A DNA stretch of 64,000 bases from contig CAWUHX010000020.1 of NCBI GenBank assembly GCA_963922205.1, positions 434,001 to 498,000 on the forward strand, in the 5' to 3' direction. Shown here in pieces: positions 25,373 to 37,121 of the stretch. The position numbers and the translations under genes are program-made. Position 1 is the first letter of the stretch, and every line of letters starts with the position of its first letter. Source of the DNA: Romanomermis culicivorax (lineage: Eukaryota > Nematoda > Enoplea > Mermithida > Mermithidae). Under the pieces are notes generated by a model. The model was not told the origin of the DNA. It searched no databases and saw only the letters and a list, made by a program, of their open reading frames with translations.

Positions 25373-25785
25373 GGGGGCCGTATTCATAAAAAGGTTAAAG
25401 TCTATAGACCGAAATCGAGAAAAAATGGTATTCATAAAAAGTCTGAAGTCTTAAAGTCGGTCTAAATCTGTCGACTTTTAGATCAAAAACTTAGCCTGCT
25501 TCCCTAGCGGGCTAAATGTATTTAGACAAAAATTTTTCATTGAAGTGGTTGCTTTTTCGAAATTTGGGTGTTGAATATCAAAGGGCATTGTGGCGGGAAG
25601 GAGTTTTTCGAGATATACGGAATCCCTTAGCTTTGTCTGATACGAAACTCATGCTGAGATTTGGTTTTAATCGTCAAGATGTATTCATCGTTATTAGTTT
25701 TTGTTTTTTGCACATGGTGAAGGCTATTTTTAACTTAATTTATTCAAACTTGGAAGTGAGGCATAGCGGCTTTTATGCCTTTTGA
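25373..25785 (+). pseudogene. PIF/Harbinger element fragment: terminal repeat plus transposase N-terminus
   Basis: A GGGGGCCGTATTCATAAAAA end at about 25374 is typical of PIF/Harbinger termini. About 140 bp downstream, the frame 25516-25785 encodes EYQRALWREGVFRDIRNPL then LSDTKLMLRFGFNRQ, which matches the conserved start of Harbinger transposases (RDRxNPL, then DxELxxRFRFxRE). The frame stops after 89 codons, before any DDE catalytic residues, so the gene is truncated. Its right side runs towards the left Helitron-like copy. Confidence 0.65.
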
Positions 25786-25949
25786 TCAATGATCAACATA
25801 ATATATTGGAGTATTTTTTACTTCTATGCTTCATTTATAGATGTGAAAAGCCTATAAAAGCATATCTTACTTTTTCTCTTCATTGATTGAAAGTGGAATT
25901 TTTTTACAAATAGCAACGTTATTGTGAACATTTATCATTCAGTGATGCG

Positions 25950-28048
25950 GCCTCAAAGGTTCAAACAAAATTAGTTTTTGCAGCATAATGCACTACTAAT
26001 TTTTTAGCCGTTTCAAATAAACCTGTAGCCTCATTGGGATTTTTGGGCTGCAAGGGTTTTCGACTATTGGGAATTTGATGGACGCGGTCACTTGACACGA
26101 AAAATTATCCCGGGTGTAAACACGCGTATTTCCGTGATTTTTCAGTGGAGGAAGTTTTCGACTGCGGGGAATTCAATAGACGTCCTCACTTTACACAAAT
26201 AAATTATCCACGGTGTAAACAAGGGTACTGCCGTAATTTTCTTGTGGCGGGGATTTTCGACGTCGAGGAATTCAATGAATGTGATCACTTTACACCAGAA
26301 ATTATCCCGTGTGTAAACAAACGTATTTTCGTGATTTCCCGGTGGACGGGGTTTTCGATCACGGAGAATTTGATTAATGCGATCATCTTACAAAAAAAAC
26401 TATCGCGGGTGTAAACAAGCGTATTTTCGTGATTTTTATGGAGGGGGTTTTCGACTACGGGGAATTCAATGGATGTGTCACTTTACACAAAAAAATTATT
26501 CCGGATTTAACCAAGCCTGTTTTCGTGAGTTTTTTTGTGGGAGGGGTTTTCGACCACTGGGAATTTAATGAAAGTGATCACTTTACACATCAACTCATAT
26601 TGAGTGTAAACAAATGTATTTCTGCGATTTTTGAGGGAAGATGTTTCTGACCATCGGAAATTCAATGGACGGAGTCAGTTTACACGAAAAAAGTCATTTG
26701 TGTAAACAAAGGTATTTCTGCGATTTTTTGGGTTGAAGGATTCGAAACCATGAGGAATTCAATAGATATGGTCACCTTTCAGTATCTTTACACCGTTTTT
26801 AAGTACTATGCGGTTTACACATCCTTTACTTTTGCTGGAAGTGAGAATTCATTGCTTGAAGTTTTTTTTATTGTTTTTTTGAAGTGCAGATGACCAAATT
26901 TAAGACTTCAATGTGCTTCTATGAAAGTTTTCGTGCATGATTGAGGCCCACTAAAAAGAGGTGAACTAGTTTATTAGAAAATGCCCCGATGGGGCAGAAA
27001 AAAGGAGAATATACTTGCTTCGACAGTTGCCATGGTAGAAAAAGAAGTGGACTAGATTTTTGAGAACTTGGGTCAAAGTTGGAAAAAATTCACTTTCTTT
27101 ATATTGGATTTTCATTATTTCTCAAAAAAATTGTCTATGTCTGTGAAAAAGTATATTCTGCAGCTGAGTGCATCAACACACTTTCCAACCAAGCATGTGC
27201 ATCTCCGAAATTTTTAGGAGAGTACAGGCGTGGACCTTGTTGTTTTAGCATTTTGTGAGACAAAAAATTCAAAAAAAGTTGACCAAAAAATTTTTTGTGT
27301 AACAAATTTTCCAGTTTCAAAACCCTTGTGGAAATTTGTACTCCCGTGTCTCCTCTCACACATGTTTGCTTCCAATGGTGTTAAACATTTCACTGAATTT
27401 GGTGTCAACAAAAGGAATCAAGCGACATTTTCGCATAATTTTCTTGTCTCTAAAGAAAATAAATATGAAAATTTCTGTGATTCCCAAACTCGAACTAAAA
27501 CCTCAGTTTTAGTTAATCCTGAAGTGAGTATGATTTGTGCATTGGAAGAAAATAATTTGGACATTGTGAATAGCTTAAACTCAGGATCATCAATTTAATC
27601 CAGATGTTGAGATTATCCTCATGTTGGGTTAGTGCAATGAACCTCAGGTTCCTTTATTGTTCTGAAAATGACTATAATATGCCTCCCTCACTCTTTTCAG
27701 TTAGTGTGAAAGGCAGGAGTTTTGAATTGTTCGGAAGTTAGAATGCTATCGGTTTACCATTTCTTTACACTTGAAGTCAGGTGCATATAATTTTCATATA
27801 GAAAAATTCTACTGTAGTTGATGCCAGTTGAAGGACAAAATGCACGATGCTGCAGAATATACTTTTTCACAGACATAGAGAATTTTTTTGAGAAAGAATG
27901 AAAATCCAATATAAAGAAAGTGAATTTTTTCCAACTTTGACCCAAGTTCTCAAAAATATAGTCCACTTCTTTTTCTACCATGGCAACTGTCGAAGCAAGT
28001 ATATTCTCCTTTTTTTCTGCCCCATCGGGGCATTTTCTAATAAACTAG
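25950..28048 (+). mobile_element. Helitron-like copy, + orientation, 5' part missing
   Basis: Ends on + with a TGCCCC-ATC-GGGGCA hairpin (28017-28031), 13 bases of spacer, then CTAG at 28045-28048, followed by T. Hairpin plus CTRR is the Helitron 3' signature. Nearly all of it matches, inverted, the complete element at 37784-41946; matching stops near 25950, so the 961-bp 5' part of that element is absent. A second, opposite 3' terminus sits at 26966 (CTAG plus the same hairpin on -). No Rep/helicase coding is seen. Confidence 0.7.
26040..26775 (+). repeat. minisatellite, ~97-bp unit, about 7.5 copies
   Basis: The landmark GAATTCAATG recurs at about 26071, 26170, 26271, 26366, 26462, 26561, 26657 and 26754. 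Each unit also holds TTTACAC and, about 17 bases on, GTGTAAAC, forming an imperfect hairpin. The inverted counterpart is at 40085-40870. Short open frames here are repeat-derived. Confidence 0.85.
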
Positions 28049-28987
28049 TTACCTAATGGTTGGCAAAGTGGAAAAATAAATATTTCTCAAAGCATGTCAT
28101 AAAGTTACTGGATTATTGTTATCCTGAGAGAATGCTATTATATCTAGATACCTTTGAAAAAGGAGAGTACTAATTCATATTTTCATGTTATATAAAAATA
28201 TCTTCTCAAAAACGGATGTTGGAAGGCTTCTACCCCATCATGCAGTCGACCACAAGATCAGGTGAAAACTTGAAACTAAAAGTGATATCGAAAAATTCTC
28301 TCAACATTTGAAGCAAAACTCTCATAGTTTCGTCTGTAATAATTGGGTATAGCTTTGGTAAAAAAGCTTGATATCAGACAGATGTAAATTTACTGTCCTT
28401 TTCGACCATGTACAGCAAAATGTGAAATTCTGATATGGAATGTATAGTATTTTTACAATTCATTTGTATACCGCCCACTATTGATTTTTTTTTCATTTAT
28501 TTTTCTAATGTCCCTTGTTCCTTTTTTAATGCAGCTATAATTATAATATCATTGTTCTTATTTTCAAACCCATTTTTTCAGTGCACTGTAACTAACATGG
28601 AAAATTTTCAAAACTAAGGAAAATAGAATCTTCTGATATTCGTTTTAATTTCATTATGTACAGAGAAATTGTGATACAAAGCATCTCTCGTAGAAGTATC
28701 ATGCCTTATGTTCTTCAATCAGATCACAAAATCTTATTGCATTATTGGCTTTCTGTACCTGGAAATTGTAACTAAAAATAGGCTTCCCAAATGTTTCTTA
28801 GTATTCATTAATGATGATGTTATAAAAATCATCAAGTTGGCAAAGATAATAATATCAGCAGAAAGGTTGAAATCCTAATTACTTTTCAAAAACGTCAAAT
28901 ATTAATTAGAGACAAAATAGAACTACGGCTGCACTAAAAAATGTTAATCGAGTAATGATTCTAGAGTCTAGACTTCCTATGTGCACT
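28049..28987. other. AT-rich spacer between Helitron-like copy and LTR element
   Basis: No gene or recognised repeat. Only short chance frames occur. Confidence 0.4.
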
Positions 28988-29480
28988 TGTGAAATAGACG
29001 AATTTTGGGGATGGTAAACATGAAGAAATAAATAAAGAAATAAAATAATGAATGTGGATGGAAGAAAGCTCGAAATTCAATGTGGAAGTGTGTAGGAATA
29101 ATAAAAATAATCAATGGATAAAGCAAATAAGTAAATATAAGAAACCAAATAGAATAAAAAACAATAATGAATAATGGCAGAATTTGTGCATGGTCAGCCA
29201 GGTGGGACGCCTTTCCAGAAAAACTTTATTACATTGAGGAAAAATGTGGCATAAAAAACGAGCAAAAAACGAACTGAATAAACTGGCCAAAAAAAGCCAC
29301 ACCATGACAAAAAGCACAAAACAAATAGTAATGCAAATTTTACAAAGACGAACCAAAAATATGAACAGATTCCCATGAACAAATGTTATACAAGATTGGC
29401 TGTTTCGAAAAGGTTTTACTGTAGGGGAAATTGGTGGAAAAAATGGTAGTATCAGTTTAGCTAGCAAGTGGTATCTAACA
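28988..29480 (-). repeat. 3' LTR
   Basis: In element orientation it starts TGTTAGATACC right after the polypurine tract at 29481-29492 and ends CTATTTCACA at 28988. It matches 35314-35805 with scattered substitutions. Confidence 0.88.
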
Positions 29481-31360
29481 CCCCTCCCCCTGGGTGAAAC
29501 AAAATGTGACTAGGGCAGAAAAGAAAGAAAAAGGAGGATAGAAAGTTGTGGTGGTGGTCGAGTGGGTTCGGAGGTTTAACGTCTCAGGGACAGACAAAAG
29601 AAGGACTTTGGGAATCACATGACGCCAAGTTCTTAGGCCACAGTGACCCCCGGGACCCATCACTACTACGTAGTTACCCCCAAGGCCAGCCACTCCTTCG
29701 AGTTGATGGGACCCCTAAAAATGTTCAGAAGTAAGGTGGAGGAAAATTGAAAAGATAGGAAGAATGGGCACTAGTCACATTTTGTTGATAAGTGGAGAAT
29801 TTAAATAATGGGAAAACTCAGGGACCTACTTATAAGAACCTTAAACTGATATGTTTGGGTGGGAGTAAATTTGAAATTTCAATATCCATAGATGAGGGAA
29901 AATAAATGTTTAAAGCCAAAAATAAACTTTCAAAAATATGCGGCAAAAATGATTTTCTAAACACAAAAAATGGAAGCCACAAAATACAATAATAATTCTT
30001 CACATTTTTGTCCGATGTTGGTCAATAGAAAATAATATGGTAATGCCGAACCCCATGGGTTGGCAAAAAATTTGCCACATTTTTGAGTCGACACAGCACG
30101 ATGGCCTCGGGGCCTGCAGCCTGATATTTTCGATTTCGGAAACAACTTGTACGGCGCAACGATCAAAAGTTCAACAATTGTTCAAAATATTTTTGGGTTG
30201 GTGATAACAATGATTTTGGGCTCGATCCTGTCGCTTCATAAAACTATTTATTTGGGTGTATGGTTTGGTAATTGATCAAATAATCTATGGTTCTGCTGAG
30301 TAGACTAGAGAGAAACCTCTATGGCTACTGAACTTGGAAAACAACCTGAGCTCATTCATGTAGGAGAACTGAAAAACAGAATGGCTGATTGCATTAGGTA
30401 TAAATAATATTCATAAAGGAACGCAGGCACTCTTCCAAATATGCAAATACCTGGAAAAAAATACGGCCGACTTTTACGAATTTGCACAAGTTAAAAGAAT
30501 TTGACGTCGATGATTTACATAAATCACTTGTCACGAGACACACGACAATGCATAACAACAAAGGAGGAATGGAAGTGACACTAAAATTGGAGGATTGAGA
30601 ATATTGAGGTTTTGGAGGTGAAATTTGGTGGAATAATTGAGAATTTGAAAACATTTTTAGTGCCAAGACATGATTCACAAATAACACATAAACACGTGAG
30701 TTGAGCATCACATGACTAAGATGCTGAGCACAGGCAGAAATTGAGCATAAAGTCTCCAAAAACAACAAATCTGGCGAACAGGATGAGGTCTTAGACAAAT
30801 GAGAAATTTTGACGCAAAAATTATTAAAAATGTACAAACCAAATTTCGGATGGATGTAGAAAAGAAAAGAAAAGAAAATTGACAGGCTACAGTAAAGATG
30901 GAAAACGTTTAAGGTACGGCTTTAGTCTACAGATAGCAACTATGCAGGAATTCAAAACATTCTTAACATCCGCAATAGTTATAACATTCTTGTCTTGCTT
31001 ATCGATGAGGGTTACAATAAACAGACCACTCCAAAAGGATTGCGTTTTGCTTTTTCGGGTCTCAAATCTCAACAAGACTAAATCTCCTACTACATAATTT
31101 TTTTCTTTTGCTTTGAGGTTGAATCGTACCTTTGACTTTTCCTCAGATGCCCATAACTCTACTTGAACCTCTTTGTGAACAGTTATGAGATTTTCGAAAA
31201 GAAGATATTAGTAAGAATCATAATTGCTCACATTTGCAGCTAAGGTAGCATTGAGTTGTAGGTGAGGCTTGCTGCTAAATAAAAGGCTGTGGGGCGAATG
31301 TTTGGTGAACTTGAGTGGAGTGGCACGATAGGCGAACAAGGCTAAGTCGAGGAATTTTGG

Positions 31361-33003
31361 TCATTCTTCAGTGTTGTTGTAGGCCAATTTTCGAAGTTGA
31401 TCGATCAAGGTGTGGTTAAAGTGCTCCACCATTTCATTGCCTTGAGGATGGTAGGTAGTTGTTTGAATTTTCTTGACCTTCAAAAGATCTGAAACATTGC
31501 TTGACAATTGGGAGGTATACCCTGAACCAGGGTCACTCAGGAGTTGCGTTGGAGTACCATACCTGCACACAATTAATCTTACACAAGAATCAATGATGCT
31601 GGCTGCGGATGTGTCAGGTATCATAGCATCTTCGATGTATTTTGTAAAATAGTCTTGAAAGACTATGACGTAGGGCATTTTTTCGGATACCTTTGAGATG
31701 TTGACAATGTCTGTTGCCACAATATCAAAAGGACCTGTTGGGTGGTGGCTGTGAGTCCATCATTGTTCATTGGCAAATGTCACAGTATTTTATCCAATTC
31801 TGAATATCTTGCTCCATCTTAGGTCACCAAAAGTGATGTTTGACCAAGAGTGTGATTTTGTTTATCCCTTAGTGACCCAAGAGGTTGGCACCATAAAAAT
31901 GATGTAAGACAAGTTTATGCAATGATTGAAGAATGATGAGCTGGTCAGCTTCACCTTTGAACCCTTCCTTGTACATGACACCAAATAATGAATAAAAACC
32001 TTTCACCACTTTTTTAATTTTCTGGCGGGTCGTTTCCAAGGTGGGGTCATTCTTCTGGCCCTCAATGACTTGTTCTTGAGTGAATGGCCAACTAGCATTT
32101 TGATCTGACGAGTTGGCAGGGTGGACAAGGGCTGGCTGCTCTGATGGTTCTGCAACCTTTTTTTGCCTAGCAAGCTAGCCAAAAAGTTTCAACAGCACCA
32201 ATATTGGGTGGTTTAGAGTTTTGATCTTTTGTGCTTGTTGTGATGTTGGAAATGGGATTTGTTTGATCTTCATCTTTTCAGCTTAGAAAGTCTGCAAAAG
32301 CATTCTCCCTCCCGCGAACATTTTCAACTTCATAATTAAAAGAATTAATAAAAATAGACCATTTTTGCAATCGAAGGTTCTTTTGAACTAAAGAATTCTT
32401 AAACATACCCATAAGCAGCTTATGGTCTATGCGAACAATTACCTTCGAACCGAATAAGTAATGGCCATACATTTGAAAACTGTAAACTATTACTAAACAT
32501 TCTCTTTCAGTGGTCGAGTGTCCGGTTTCAGGTTTTGTCAATTTCAGGCTGGTGTAGACCATTGTCTATTTGTCTGAATCATTTTCTTGGTAAAGCACTG
32601 CTCCAATGGCTGTTGAGCTAGCATCTGTTTGGATCACGAATTTGGATTTTGAGTTGTAGACTGGGTAATGTAAAAATGGCACTGATGTAAAGGCTGCCTT
32701 AATAGACTTAAAAGATTCAAGTTGTTTTTCAGTTATTTTCCATTTGACATCTTTTCCCAAAAATTTGTACAAAGGATCAGTGAGATGAGCAAGATTTCTA
32801 ATAAACATTTTACACCTCTGTACCATGCCCAAAATTGTTGTAGGGCTTTCTTGTTTTGCGGAAAACGAATTCCACTACAGCTTTGATTTTCTTTAGGTCT
32901 GGGTGGATTCCTTCAGTATTCAATATGTGACCTAAAAAACTTACCTCTTTTGGCAAAAACTCACATTTTTCAGGTTTGAGACTCAAATTTGTATGTGACC
33001 TAA
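31361..33003 (-). pseudogene. pol remnant: RT thumb, RNase H and integrase core, frames broken
   Basis: Read on -, 33003-32810 carries the end of reverse transcriptase (LKPEKCEFLPKEVSFLGH). 32832-32278 follows, with the connection/RNase H region (FVIQTDASSTAIGAVLYQE, then STTERECLVIVYSFQ and HKLLMGMF). 31720-31361 is an integrase core (FQDYFTKYIEDA, then LLSDPGSGYTSQL and YHPQGNEMVEHFN). Frames change between blocks. The protease and the reverse transcriptase palm with its YxDD active site are absent: at about 33010-33060 the gag-side sequence runs straight into the RT thumb, pointing to an internal deletion. The copy cannot be autonomous. Confidence 0.85.
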
Positions 33004-33099
33004 ACATATGAATATGTGACCATAACCAATGTGGTTTCTCTATTGTCGAGCAAGGCCATTCCTGTCCAATTTTCAATTTGGGCTTTGACTTCATAGGCT

Positions 33100-35179
33100 C
33101 CTGTTGGGTGATATTTCTCAAAAAATTTGGTTTCTTGTGTTGTAAGTGATCAATAATATCCAGCAAAATTGTCTCTGGCACTGCTGGTTTTTGCTGGAGG
33201 GATGGGCAATTTAATCCCTGAAAAATACAATTATTTTTAAAATTACTTCTTGGGATTAAATCATTTGATGATCGACACAAATCGTCCACAGGGATTTGAT
33301 GGAATAAAATTGTTCCATTGTGATCAGCTTGATGATAGCTCGACCATTGAGGTCCTGTAGAGGATGTTGCTTGATGACTGGATCCATCTTGGCACACTGT
33401 ATTGCTAATTGTTGGTTTCTGATTTGAGATAAATGAACTAACAGGTGGGGGTGCAAAAGATGCATTAGGAAATTTAGAATTGACAAATTGTTGATTCTGA
33501 AATTGATTTTGCTTACCTTGTGGTTGACTTTCATATACCTGACTTTGTGGAACATAGGCACTTTTATTCAAAATTTGTTTTGGGTTTGGTGGTCCCCATG
33601 GAGGTGGAAGATTGCTCCCCGTCCCTCCATGAGCTGACCATGGGCTGGAAAATCGTGGTTGCTGTTGACCAATATTTGGCCCTCGAGGGTTGTACAAATT
33701 TTGAGGAGTCTTCCAGTAGAAAATTGAAGTGTCAACACCTGGATTTTGGGCAATATATTCTCTCAATTTGATGCATCTCTCTGTGGAACGCCCAAACATA
33801 CAATGAAAACTACAATATAACTTACTTCTGTCCATGGATGGTTGAGATATGGCTGTGCTTGGTGGTCTCAAATTGTTCTTCAATTAGTCGAATTTCTCTT
33901 CCAATTTGGACATGTAGGACAATATGGTGGCTGTTGGGTCCTTCAGGGATTGATTTTGACTTTCCAGTGGGGCTTGCTGACGCCAGGAATTGTAACTGTA
34001 ACCTCCACGATTTTGGTTGAAATTGCCTGTACCCCTAGGAAAAGAGTTATCAAAATTACACTTATAATTATTACCTCGATTTGGGCTAATAGATTTGGCT
34101 GATGCTGCTGCTGGTCACTTGCAGATGTCACATGTTTAATTGGCTTCGATTTTGCAGTTTCATCAATGGCAATAGGAGTATGGCCTCTTAATTCGGCTTG
34201 GATCAATTAGGATTTATTGTGGATCATTTCTTCTAGGTCATGGCAAAATGCAGCTAATTCGGTGATGGTGGTAAACGAATCGATTTTCTTTTCAAGTTCT
34301 TTCTGAACTCTGCTTGGTGCTCGATCATAAAAATTTTTGATCATTAGTCTATCATGTTTGTGTTCAGGTTTGTCATGGAACAAAATAGAAACATAAGAAT
34401 TCAAATTTTGCAAGAAGGGGTGCTAAAAATTGAAGCATAGTTTGTTTTACCTGATCATAGTCAGTTTTATCACCAATCAAATGGAGGGTATCATCACTTG
34501 TCAATTGGTGGAGAGCATTGATTTTGACTCGATCCGTCAAGTCTGGTAGGGATCTAAACTCTCTTTCTAATCTAACAAAAAATTCTACTACCTGTTATGG
34601 TTTTATTCCTTGGTATAGCTTGCTGACACCCATGTTTTCCTTGATCGTGTGGATTTGTTCTTTTACATCCTTGAGAAGGGATTGTCCATTTGGTGTCCAA
34701 TTTTCATCTTTGTGGTACTCTTGGGGAACAGGCAAGGGATGTCTGTAGGGCAGATTTTCTCCATCACACCCTTGCACTGGCTCTCTACCTATGGTTTGTT
34801 GCATTCCATTTGGTGGTGGGTTAATGTAGTGGCTCGATGTTGGGAAGTTGCCTGTTTCGACGTCAGCAACACAGTTTCACAAAGTGGTCACTTCAGTTGT
34901 CAATCACTGCATCTGTTCCATCATCTGCTGCATGATCCACGTTTAGGCAGCAATAATTGCAGAAAGAGATGAATCGGGCATTGCTGATGTCAATGGTGGC
35001 CGAATTTCTTGTTGCAACGTGGGTGGTGGAACTGTTGCTGATGTCATAACTGGATTTCTTGTGGATTGTGTAGGGTCAACCGCAGAGGCATCAATAAAAT
35101 TGTCCTCCAGTTGTTGTTGTTGTTGCTTTGAGCCCTGCATTTTTGACATTTTTGATTTGCCTGGTGGAAGGCCAAGCAA
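33100..35179 (-). pseudogene. gag remnant of the Ty3/gypsy element
   Basis: On -, frames starting near 35179, 34804, 34413 and 34206 carry a gag-like protein: a Gln-rich start, a helix-rich centre (DRLMIKNFYDRAPSRVQKEL), and at about 33810-33760 the Cys-His motif CSFHCMFGRSTERCIKL that precedes the protease in many invertebrate gypsy elements. A long Pro/Gln/Ser-rich stretch follows. Frames are interrupted. Confidence 0.7.
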
Positions 35180-35313
35180 TCTTCCAAGGGTTCGTCTCGT
35201 CCAAGCGATGCATGTTTTGAATCAATAATGAAAGACACAAAAATACGCAAAAAAACACAATAAAAATCAAAAAACAAACTTACCACACTTACACAAACTG
35301 GTATGGTCACCAG

Positions 35314-35805
35314 TGTGAAATAGGCGAATTTTGGGGATGGTAAACATGAAGAAATAAATAAAGAAATAAAATAATAAATGTGGATGGAAGAAAGCTCGAA
35401 ATTCAATGTGGAAAAGGGTGAGAATAATAATAATAATCAATGGATAATGCAAATAAGTAAATATAAGAAACCAAATAGAATAAAAAACAATGATGAATAA
35501 CGGCAGAATTTGTGCATCGTCAGCCAGGTGGAATGCCTTTCCAGAAAAACTTTATTACATTGAGGAAAAATGTGGCATAAAAAATGAGCAAAAAACGGAC
35601 TGAATAAACTGACCAAAAAAGGCAACAGGATGACAAAAAGCACAAAACAAATAGTTATACAAATTTTACAAAGACGAACCAAAAATATGAAAAGGATCAC
35701 ATGAACAAATGTTATACAAGATTGGCTGTTTTGAAAAGGTTTTACTGTAGGGAAAATTGGTGGAAAAAATTGTAGTATCAGTTTGGCTGGCAAGTGGTAT
35801 CTAAC
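35314..35805 (-). repeat. 5' LTR
   Basis: Direct repeat of 28988-29480. The inner border is followed on - by C then TGGTGACCATACCAG, a candidate primer binding site. The outer border lacks one terminal base and meets the CACT duplication. Confidence 0.88.
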
Positions 35806-36458
35806 CACTTTAGCCAAAGCCAGATAAATAATGAATACCTAAAGCTGGTGCCAAGCACAGAAAAAATTTTGAGGTTGTGAATTTTAAAATGCAAATTTAG
35901 CTTATCATGCAATAATTCGGGCTTATCTTGCAATAAAAGCAACTACATCATATCAATCCAAATCGAAATTCCCTAATTTTCCCAGGCCACTGGACATTCT
36001 GCTAAGAGCAGATGAATTCAACAAACTGGCACCAAAATTATGTTCGTGAAAATCTTGTACTGTTTACATACAAAGACAGAATTTTATTTTGGGCATCTAA
36101 AAACGGATATTCTTCAAGAATACACTAAAAGATTTTCAGCAGCCATAAATTTTCAGTGGCGCCGGGCGGCCGCCCAGTTCACCCCCCTAAGAACGGCCTT
36201 TTTTTCCTAAGAACCCCACTGTTTGCAGCATTCCAAGGGCACACCCCACTGGCCCTCTTTGGCTCCAGGACTTTTACCACAAAAACATTGTTTTTGGTTT
36301 TTGGGGTACCACAAAAACATTGTTGAGGTGAAAAATAAAAACTTGTCCAACCAAGAAAATCTACCATCCAAGATGAGTTATAAAAGGGCCAGAATTTTCT
36401 CAAGTTTTAAAAATTAGTGTCTTAATCAAATCCAAATTGCACAAGTCAGTATGACTTA

Positions 36459-36736
36459 GGGGCCAACTATACTTTGCTGTACGGTGGGGTACAGCACCAC
36501 ATTCAGCTGCTATACTTTGCCGGTATGGCAAAGATATAATGAGTGGCTGCAATACTTCATGCTGTAAAGTGGTAAATGATAATAAGTAAATGAAAATGAT
36601 AAGTAGCTGCTATACTTATGTGCCATATGGTGCTGTAGGGTGCTGTGTGGCACCGCCCAGTGCATGATAAATAGCTGATATACTTACGTGCTGTACAGCA
36701 CCGTATGGCGCCATACGGGGAAGTATATTTGGCTCC
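36459..36736. mobile_element. PIF/Harbinger-like MITE with TTA duplication
   Basis: Starts GGGGCCAACTATACTTTG and ends with the inverted form AAGTATATTTGGCTCC; TTA flanks both sides (36456-36458, 36737-36739). The interior is built of palindromic GTACGG/CCGTAT words. No coding. Confidence 0.75.
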
Positions 36737-36873
36737 TTAGACAGACAGTTTGTCGATTGCAATTCTCAGAATACCATAGTTCAAGGGGTTATTTATGCAT
36801 TTTACAGTGTAAAGATGGCTCTCAGGGAAAGAAAGAATATCATTGCTCAGGGACTGTGAGCTATTAAACATAC

Positions 36874-37121
36874 TATAGTGTGTTTTTTATTAAATGCTTC
36901 CAAATAGAAAAATGACACAAATCAGTACTGTCGTCAAAATCATTAACATAGACTCTTTCTCTAAAATCTTCTGCTCTAAAAATTGTTAAAGATTAGGTCA
37001 GTATGCTCACTGGTTTCCAGTTCTATATGATATATTGTTCATCAGCAAATCATGAAAATCTGAAATACTACTTGCTTTCCACTTTCATTATTTAGAAGCA
37101 TTTCAAGAAAAACTGACTATA
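36874..37121. mobile_element. TA-flanked MITE (family A)
   Basis: Begins TATAGTGTGTTTTTTATTAA and ends AAGAAAAACTGACTATA; 248 bp. Confidence 0.75.

Larger units (their letters stand above)
28988..35805 (-). mobile_element. Ty3/gypsy-type LTR retrotransposon, 6.8 kb, degenerate
   Basis: Two direct repeats of about 493 bp bound the element: 28988-29480 and 35314-35805. Read on -, they start TGTTAGATACC and end TATTTCACA. A polypurine tract (AGGGGGAGGGG) directly precedes the left LTR, and a TGG-starting primer-binding-like site follows the right LTR by one base. CACT flanks both sides (28984-28987 and 35806-35809), a 4-bp target duplication; the right LTR lacks its last base. The coding order gag, RT end, RNase H, integrase on - fits Ty3/gypsy. 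Visible LTR differences and broken frames mark an old copy. Confidence 0.9.

Noticed and set aside
26145-26650. Overlapping open frames in the 97-bp arrays (also 40212-40761)
   Set aside because: They repeat with the minisatellite unit and exist in several frames, so they are not genes.
29111-29467. A 118-codon frame in the LTR, also present at 35437-35817
   Set aside because: It lies within the two LTRs on the minus strand, is hydrophobic only through T-rich composition, and has no known domain.
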